Source: Rhododendron vialii (taxonomy: Eukaryota > Streptophyta > Magnoliopsida > Ericales > Ericaceae). From it: a DNA stretch of 64,000 bases. Both the position numbers and the translations under genes were made by a program. The stretch is taken from NCBI RefSeq assembly GCF_030253575.1, contig NC_080557.1:43848501-43912500 (forward strand), written 5' to 3'. This document shows, one piece after another, positions 56,490 through 64,000 of this stretch; position 1 is the stretch's first letter, and the number at the start of each line of letters is the position of its first letter. The notes beneath the pieces are model-generated. The model was given only the letters and a program-made list of their open reading frames with translations. It made no database searches and had not been told where the DNA came from.

Positions 56490-57290
56490 TGTGTGATCTC
56501 ATGCATAGCACAGATACCGTGCTTGTTCAAACTTAATACAGTAATGTACTAGTGCTGTGTGATGTTAGATGCACCTCCCATTATCAATCATCTTTTAATG
56601 CTCTCGATCGGCTTAGCTCACAATTCCTTGTAATTGAGGTCATCTGATGAGAACCACATTTTAAGACTGATCGAGCACCACAATATCTTCTTCCCCAGCT
56701 TCCTCCGTCAAACTACGTACAGCATAATAATTAACTTTGACTCTAATCCGTTTCGGAACGCGAAATAAGTACTTATTTTTTAAGAAGACAATTTCAAGTT
56801 CAAAAATGATGGGCTTATTGAGATCTAAAAATATGCATTATGGATCTTGTTTGAAAGATCTCATTGAGATCTTTAATACGGTACAAAAAAAATTGAAAAA
56901 TTATTTTTCATTTACATTATTTTTGAGTTTGAAAATATGAAATAAGTACTTATTTTTTAAGAAGGTGTTCTGTAACGGGCTCTAAACCCTCTCCTTTCAC
57001 ATGTAGTAGTAGTAGTACCCCTTAATTACTTCCCGTCTCTCCTCCTCATGAACTGGATTGGCCTACTACACAATGAAAGATTATCCAGTGTTCCTTGACA
57101 TATATCTTAATATATAGCGTAAGTAAGTGCATGCCTTACAGTGTTATTGTATAGTTTGCTATCAAACATTTATATAGAACCAACACAAATGCGTTGGGCC
57201 GGGCAACTTAACTATACTGGTTGAGTGATCGATCACTTGCTTATAACGCAATAAGACCTATAGAAATGAGCGGCTATCAGTAGCTAGGTT
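56490..57290. repeat. Third copy of the MFS 5' flank, without the gene
   Basis: GTGATCTCATGCATAGCACA to CTATCAGTAGCTAGGTT corresponds to 32715-33195 and 59800-60600. The match stops abruptly at about 57290 and is followed by the start of the next duplicate block, so no transporter follows. It carries its own MITE at 56747-56980. Confidence 0.82.
56747..56980. mobile_element. MITE with CTCTAA flanks and empty sites
   Basis: Ends CCGTTTCGGAACG and, inverted, CCCGTTACAGAAC; inner arms share AAATAAGTACTTATTTTTTA. CTCTAA is on both sides (56741-56746 and 56981-56986). The other two copies of the region (32890 and 60015) read CTCTAAACC or CTCTAAACG without the element. Confidence 0.8.
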
Positions 57291-58079
57291 TTGTTGTTGA
57301 GCTGAACTCTGCTAAAATCTTGCCAAAGTCTCCTTTTGAGTTTGATTCCGGAGCTGCTTAATTTGATTGGCTGTGACTCATTCAATTTCCTCTGAGAATG
57401 TAATTTTGTTTCTTTTCTTTTTTCTGCAGGCCTTTACGGTACCTCTTTCTCCGTGATCTCTGTATTTGGTCTCTTCTCGATGTACCTTTTGTCGAGGTCT
57501 TATTAAAATTTTGTTGCTTATAAAAAAAGAAGAAGTACACCATGCAAAAGTTTATATACTTAGAGCATCCCCATTGTAATAAGCAAATAAATGTAGATAA
57601 GTAAATTTAACAACAATACTAAAAAAAACACCCGACATTGTAATAAGCAAAGTTACAAGTCTTTTAACAAATAGCCAAATTTCATCCATTTCATAACCAA
57701 ACTTAACAACTTTTACCAATAACCAAACTCAAAACTCAAAAACACTCTACATTGGAATCGTCCCATCGAGACGAATAATTTGGTGTGGTCGGGTGCGTAA
57801 TTAGAGATTCAAAAATAACCAATGTGGAGGTAGAAATTGTTAAGTTTAATTATGAATAATTAAATACTAACGTGACACATTTTGGTTATTAGTTTTAATT
57901 ATTACCATTGCGGATGCCCTTACTGACGTGACATAATTTTCTACAAAGAAGACAATTGTAAGCCATGCTTATTGAATGATAATGCGCTTTGGTGGCATTT
58001 ATGTGTTTGCTGTAGTTTTCAGTGACAGTACCACTGTGAATGCAAAATAAGCTCGGGGGGGGGGGGGGGGGGCGTTTAA

Positions 58080-58240
58080 TTCATCGCGACCGGACTCATG
58101 AGTTCCCCAAGTCCAAGGATGAGCTTGGTCATCCAGCGAAAACAGGGGAGCGGGGAATTAAATAGTACCACTGAATTGAGCACAAGCTGTTTGACTTTGG
58201 GTTTGTTCTGGAACGTCAGCAATGTAAACTCAATCATGTC
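58080..58240 (-). other. Unidentified C-terminal coding exon, copy E
   Basis: Open minus-strand frame containing LVLNSVVLFNSPLPCFRWMT and LILGLGELMSPVAMN followed by a stop. Compared with copy B, several differences are conservative and the frame is kept, which suggests past coding constraint. The TGCAG acceptor-like site of copy B is altered here. Family unknown. Confidence 0.4.
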
Positions 58241-59721
58241 CGCGAAAAATAAAAAATTCAGCGTGAAATTTATACTATGTGGAACGTGATAATTTGGCAA
58301 AATAAAGAGGCGACCGGTGTTCGATCTCGCACGTCTTTCTTTCTGTGTTTTGAAAATTACACAAGATGAAGACGAAAAAAGATGAAATTAACTGAATTAG
58401 GTTTCTCACCTGAATCTGTTTGAGAAGTCCCTCTTTTTCAAAAGTTATACACGCAGTAGAAGAGTTGACACTGACCTCTGTGGGATTCTGCTCCCTTGGG
58501 TATGTGCTTTCTCTGCTGGGAAAACATCACTTTGCGCCAATTATTGCATCATGTCATGTGGACAGTTTTAATTCCATATACAGAGTCCACCGAAAGAGCT
58601 GTGCAGATTTCATTCTGCGAATTGATAAGTACTCCTTAAACAAATCCTGTCCACAAAGAATTTGACATCGCGACTGAAGCAATCCGCATGCACTTCCTTT
58701 TTTCAGTTCACTTTCTCACGCGTCCAAGGGCAAGATAGTAAATTCATCCATTTCTCACACGTCCAAGGGCAAAATAGTAAATTCATATGGATGAAGACAA
58801 AAAAAAAGAAAAAAAAAGGCGTGGATTGTAAAAAAAAAGAAGTGTGAAAATCATTTCCCTATCTATATACTTCTACAATCTAACTATCCGTAACAAAAAA
58901 TAAAATAAAAATCTAACCATCCATATAATTGGTAATCAATCTATAATCTACAATCTATTTATATAATCTAAGTATAAAATCTATAATTTCTTTATAATAT
59001 ATAATGTTATCTATATAATAACGGAGCTCAATATTTGAATCCTATATACATAAATCAATGGTCCAAATCTATCCCCACATAAATCTAAGGGCTGAGAATT
59101 TCAATGGCATTTTTGTAAATAGCTTACATTTTTTGGACAAAAAAGAACACCGTAATCTTCATTCAAAATTTGAAATGCACGTACTCCATTATTCTCATTC
59201 TTTCTCTTTATTTCCCTTTTTCTCTCTCCCCTGAAATGGAACCAATTGGAGGAAGAGAAGGACAAAGTTCGTTGGGGGCGGCGGTGGTGATCCATTGTCG
59301 TTTTCCAAGAAAACCCAAGTGGCAAACCATGACGGAAGAGGTATCGTTGATGTAAATGGAAGAGGTATCCCAACCCTCTTTTTTCATCCATTCCTTCCTC
59401 CATTTTTCCTACGCCCACTCATAGTAACTGATCTTGAAGTTCTCAGCCCTTGGATCTATTCCTGCACATCAATATTGGTATGTGTGTTGTCGTCTTATTT
59501 TGTTAAACTAAGGTACAATTCTTAGCCCTTAACCCATTGGTTAGGGAAGAAGAGAGCAGCAAACTATATAAGTTAAATAGATCAACAGCAGTACTAGAGA
59601 TTTGCACAAATAAAGCCTCATATTTGGATTAGGTAGCACATGATAAGATTCAAAATTTGCGAAAGTAGCATTATAATTCCGTATAAATCAGTTTCATTGG
59701 CGGGAGTGATCAATAGTTTCG

Positions 59722-59785
59722 GTAATTCATTTTAGTTGTGTTCAAAATGCGTTGCGCCGTGTTTTTAGGCACGGACAAACTCTAG
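59722..59785 (+). mobile_element. Helitron-like 3' end, family A
   Basis: TAATTCATTTTAGTTGTGTTC, a degenerate hairpin (CGTGTTTTTAGGCACG, 59758-59773), then CTAG at 59782-59785 followed by T. Partner of 32560-32625 in the other duplicate. Confidence 0.6.
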
Positions 59786-60170
59786 TCAATCTATGATACC
59801 GTGCTTGTTCAAACTCAATACAATAATGTTTATAGTGGTGTGTGATGTTACATGCACCTCCCGTTATCAATCATCTTTTAATGCTCTCGATCAGCTTAGC
59901 TCACAATTCCTTATAATTGAGGTAATCGGAGAACCACATTTTAAGACTGAGCACCACAATATTTTCCCCAACTTCCTCCATCAAACTACGTACAGCATAA
60001 TAATTAACTTTGACTCTAAACGCTCTCCTTTCACATGTAGTAGTACCCCTTAATTACTTCCCGGCCTCTCCTCCTCATGAACTGGCTTGGCCTACACAGT
60101 GAAAGATTATCCGGTGTTCCTTGACATATATCTTAAAATAGCATAACTAAGTGCATGCCTTACAGTGTTA

Positions 60171-60460
60171 CTCTCTCCGCCCCTTTTTAAATGTCCTGCT
60201 TCGTAATTCTAACTTATTAAAAAGACATCATTATTACACATTTCATATCAACTTTTATTTCCACTTTCTCTCTTTACCCTCTATGAAAACATCATCATTA
60301 CATTTTTACTTACTAACTTTTCAAAATTGAATTTACTTTTACGGGCAAAATGAAAAATTCACCAACTTTTACCCACTAATTTTACAAAATGGACACTTAT
60401 TAAAAAACAGCCCAAAATGGAATATTGGACTCTAAAAAAGAGACGGAGGGACGGAGGGAG
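60171..60460. mobile_element. Stowaway-type MITE absent from the other copies
   Basis: CTCTCTCCGCCCC at the left and inverted GACGGAGGGAG at the right, with TA at 60169-60170 and 60461-60462. The two related regions (33046 and 57146) read GTGTTATTGTATAG without it, giving an exact empty TA site. The last part contains a duplicated ACGGAGGG. Confidence 0.88.
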
Positions 60461-61208
60461 TATTGTGTAGTCTGCTATCAAACATTTATATAGAACCAAT
60501 ACAAATGCGTTGGACTGGGCAACTCAAACTATACTGGTTGAGTGATCACTTGCTTATAACACAATAAGACCTGTAGAAATACGTGGCTATCAGCCTACCA
60601 GTAGGTTGAGTCACTTAACCTCACTCACTTGCAGTTTCACTGAAGGACTATATATGTCATGGACATATTTTACTATTTTAACCCTACTAAAACAACTTCA
60701 CTGTCCTAATTAACTACTGTAGTACAACAATTTGTGACCCTTAGGAGTATCTCAACATGTGAAATCCAAATTGCACCCATTTTGGCTTATTTGTCCGGCT
60801 TGGCTTCAAATTTCAAGATGGTAATTAAATATTTCAACATGTGAAATCCTTTTTGACTTCAAAGTTGGAGTGTCGGAGCTTTCAGGATTTGTCACCTAGC
60901 GTTGGCGATGCTCTAAGTGACCTAAAATTGATTTGTTTATTTAGGGGGATTTGAGGGTGGAATTGGATATATGTCGCTCAAAACTCTGATGTTTGCTACC
61001 GTATTATAAATGGGATTACGCGCAACCTAATTGATATGACTATTTCTCCGGATATATATGAAATATCAGGGGAGGTGGAATTCCAAACCCCTCCAATTAA
61101 GAACTAATTGATATGACTATTTTGCCCTTCCTATATTTGTTCTTCAAAGCAAGCCCATGCACAAGAATCATTGAATAATTCCTCCCCACCCACATGCACT
61201 CCACCTGC

Positions 61209-61219
61209 TTTATAAACCC
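61209..61219 (+). promoter_or_regulatory. TATA-like box of MFS copy 2
   Basis: TTTATAAACCC is about 45 bp before the ATG at 61257, at the position of the TATA-like word of copy 1. Confidence 0.5.
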
Positions 61220-61256
61220 CTTCTCTTCCAACCTAATTTTCCCACAAAATTCTAAA

Positions 61257-64000
61257 ATGGCTCTTCAATGGCTAATCTTAGTCGGTGCAATTTGGCTCCA
61301 ATCCATCAACGGCACAAACTCAAACTTCCCGGCCTACTCCTCCGAATTCAAGCGCCTCCTCTCCCTCTCCCAACTCCAACTCAACAACCTCGCCTTCGCC
61401 TCTGACGCCGGAAAGCTCCTCGGCTTCATCTCCGGCGTCGCCGCCTCCCACCTCCCCCTCTGGCTGGTCCTCCTCATCGGCTCCGTCCTCGGCCTAGTCG
61501 GGTACGGCGTCCAGTACCTCTTCCTATCGGACCACATCCCTTCTCTCACCTACGGCTCCGTCTTTCTGCTAACCATCTTGTCCGGAAACAGCATCTGTTG
61601 GATCAACACCGTCTGTTACATGATAACCATAAGCACCTTCCCCTTCGACCGCCACGTGGCCGTGGGGTTGACCACTAGCTACATAGGGTTGAGTGCTGAA
61701 ATCTATACGGATTTGGTCAGTCTTTTTTTCCCATCTTCTCCTTCTTCTTCTTCCTCTACCGAAACGGCCAAAGCTTACCTCTTGTTGAACTCTGTATCTC
61801 CTCTAGTTGTGTGTGTTTTCTGTGCACCGATCGTCTGGTGCGCGAATAATGGGGTGTCTAGGAGATTGAGAGGTGGGTTTGTCGTGATGTTTGTCATAAC
61901 CATAGGGACTGGAATTTTCGCAGTGATTTCGAGTTTCGGTAAAATAGCAAGGGGGTTGCCACCGTTCGTGGTTGTGATTGGAATAGGGGTGTTTCTTTTG
62001 GCACCACTAGTGGTGCCAATGGTTGAAAACGTAATGGAGAGGTTTCAGAAGAAATGTTGGTTGAGGAGAGAGGGGAGGATTTATGATGTGGGTCAGGTGG
62101 AGGGCGGCGGCGGAGAGAGGGCGGAGGAGGGGCGGAAGGAGGCGGAGGAGAGTGGTGGTGGAGGGAGTTGTGAGGTGGTGGAGGAGGTCAGGGTGACGGA
62201 GAGGGCGGAGGAGGGGCGGGAGGAGGTGGTCCAGGTGGAGGAGAGTGGTGGTGGTGGAGAGAGGTTTGAGGCGGGGGTGGAGGAGGTTGGGGCGAAGGAG
62301 ATGGTGAAGAGGGTGGAGTTTTGGTTGTATTTTTTGGTTTACTTGTGTGGTGCAACACTCGGACTGGTTTATTTGAATAATTTGGGTCAAATAGCAGAGT
62401 CTCGAGGGTTCCGGAGGACTTCTACATTGGTCTCCTTGTCTTCTTCGTTTGGGTTCTTTGGCCGTCTAATGCCATCTCTTTTGGCCCACATTTTCTCAAG
62501 GTATTCTCTCTCTCTCTCTCTCTCTCCATCCCTCTGTATGCGTTTCATAGATATGTATATATATGTACAAGAAAGTATTTTATGTAGCTGTGACACCATG
62601 CAACGTTCAAATCACGATTATTGATCGCGTGTGTGCATGAGGTGGGGATCCAAGGCCGAGTTAGTAGTGCTGAGTGTTCGGCCAGCTCCACTGCAAAAGT
62701 CGAAGCCCACCCGTTCATACACGAGTGACTAAACTTGATTGAAACCGACCGAGTTGGTAGTGCTGTGTAATCAAAGAGTACTTGAACGTACTAGAGACAT
62801 TAATGGGCCCATCAACATACAACTGCACCAGGAGATCAGAAGCTTGATCTAAACTACTAAATATAGTAGTATGTAGTTAGCAACTATTCTTGGGGTCCTG
62901 ACTCTTGCCAAAAAAAAATCTAGGGCACTAGGGGGTACTCCGTCCCCGGCCGGCCTTAGGTGAAACTCAATTATTCGGTCGGAACAGGTGGATAGGATCC
63001 CCTTTTTAGGTCCCCATGCCCTCCGAAAAACTTAAGTACCTTGAAATAAAAATGGTTATGGAACTGTCGCACTGAATAGACTCTTTTTTTTTTTTTTTGA
63101 GACATGATTTTTTTTTTTGGTAATATTGTATATATCAGCGGGAGTTAGCAGAATATTATTATGTCCACAGCCGAAAAATTCAAAGACTATCCATAGCTCT
63201 GAATTCCAAACTGCCCTTCACGGGGCTCGAACTATGCCGAGAGAGGCTTACCAACTGAGCCAAGAGCTCATTGGTTGAGACATTGTTCGAGATTATTCGA
63301 GACCGATAATCGGTGTGTATTTTACCGTACTTAACTCCGTAAGTTTTTCCAACCACGTCCTCCTGCGGTGGCGGAGCAGAGAGAATTTTCCCATTTTTGT
63401 TGGAGGGGTTTAAATAATTAATTAATGCTTGGGCAACTTTGTTGTCACCTTGTCAATACTTGTGGTAATTAAATTGTGTAATTTATTATTGTCTCCTTGT
63501 TATTACTTGGGGCTATGGATTTGTACGTGTAAAGGTAAAGGTACAACCATGCACCTTATTTTTATCCTTTTCCCATGGGATTTTCGGATTCATAACTCAT
63601 GATAAGGTGTACGCAGAGTCAGTTCTGAGCTAAATTTTTTATTACGGCCGCTTTAAGTTTTAAAAAAAATTTTGAATTTCAGGAAACTCTTCTACTTTTT
63701 TACCCCTTATAATAGTCCAACAAAAGTGCATCTTTTTATTATTTTTGCTTTAAATTTCTGAAAAGTCAGGGCCGACTCTAGGCGCACAGGCAAACTTTAC
63801 ACACACTTCAACTAACGTTGTACTGTGGTTAATCTAATCTTCCACTTGTAGGAGTTCTAATCAAAATCAGATCGGAACTCGAAAATCTTTGAAAACTACA
63901 TATGATAGCCAATATATTCTCTAGAAACGTACATTATTCTTTCTTGATGATAACTCAGGCGTACGGCTGCTTATTAAAAAAAAAAAACAACTTAAGTGTA
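61257..64000 (+). CDS. Nodulin-like / NFD4-type major facilitator transporter, copy 2 (5' part)
   Basis: Exon 1 is 61257-62500 (414 codons plus two bases), ending in the same AG|GT donor as copy 1. The second exon, about 141 codons including the stop in copy 1, is not in the window. The membrane segments and loops are those of copy 1. About 20 residues differ, for example V-to-I and P-to-S in the first half, and LLPSLLAYNF to LMPSLLAHIF at the end of the exon. The Gly/Glu-rich loop is two glycines shorter. The frame is open and substitutions are mostly conservative, so it looks functional as far as seen. The intron from 62501 runs to the window end and aligns in pieces with that of copy 1. 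Confidence 0.85.
63095..63280 (-). mobile_element. tRNA-derived SINE, copy in MFS 2 intron
   Basis: Minus strand: CTTGGCTCAGTTGGTAAGC (A box), CATAGTTCGAGCCCC (B box), the same body as 40075-40252 and a terminal A tract. It is at the matching place to the copy in MFS 1. Confidence 0.82.

Larger units (their letters stand above)
57300..61200. repeat. 5' flank block of MFS copy 2
   Basis: Collinear partner of 30155-33600. It includes an 18-G run at 58055-58072, where copy 1 has an interrupted G-rich stretch. A short extra segment (about 60855-61020) with no partner in copy 1 precedes the gene. No independent gene was found. Confidence 0.8.

Overview
The window is nuclear DNA from a flowering plant, most likely a eudicot. 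The evidence is GT-AG spliced genes of clearly plant families (a two-domain WRKY factor, a U2B''-type spliceosomal protein, nodulin-like MFS transporters), AT-rich introns, and dense plant transposons (Ty1/copia, LINEs, tRNA-derived SINEs, hAT, Stowaway, Mutator-type and foldback elements, Helitron-like ends). Species cannot be read from the sequence.

Layout. 1-2269: spacer with a SINE-like remnant. 2270-5677 (minus): five-exon group I WRKY gene of the WRKY33 type, 549 aa, with a W-box cluster about 0.8 kb upstream. 5.7-11.6 kb: spacer with a long, nearly perfect foldback element at 7291-7652 and small repeats. 11604-14977 (minus): five-exon U2B'' gene, 233 aa. 15-30 kb: repeat-rich accessory DNA with foldbacks, Helitron-like 3' ends, a broken LINE-like ORF hit by a hAT MITE, and a gutted copia element (25921-28963) whose 5' LTR carries a solo LTR.

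30-64 kb is built from repeated blocks. Two nearly identical nodulin-like/NFD4-type MFS genes lie 27.6 kb apart on the plus strand. Copy 1 is complete (33659-42941, 557 aa, one 7.6 kb intron). Copy 2 starts at 61257, and its second exon lies beyond the window. Their flanks are duplicated with them, and a third copy of the 5' flank (about 56.5-57.29 kb) has no gene after it. Comparing the copies gives empty sites for several transposons and shows that intron 1 of copy 1 grew by a hAT, a 1.9 kb Mutator-type element, a split Stowaway MITE and a telomere-like tract. Between the copies, 45.47-48.65 kb holds a second, truncated copy of the 5' part of the U2B'' gene (promoter, exons 1-2), itself split by a LINE that contains an LTR.

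The genes do not form a pathway: a defence/stress transcription factor, a splicing factor and membrane transporters are simply neighbours. The strongest observations are the MFS segmental duplication, the partial U2B'' duplication, the nested transposons in the long intron, and a five-times repeated but unidentified C-terminal exon.
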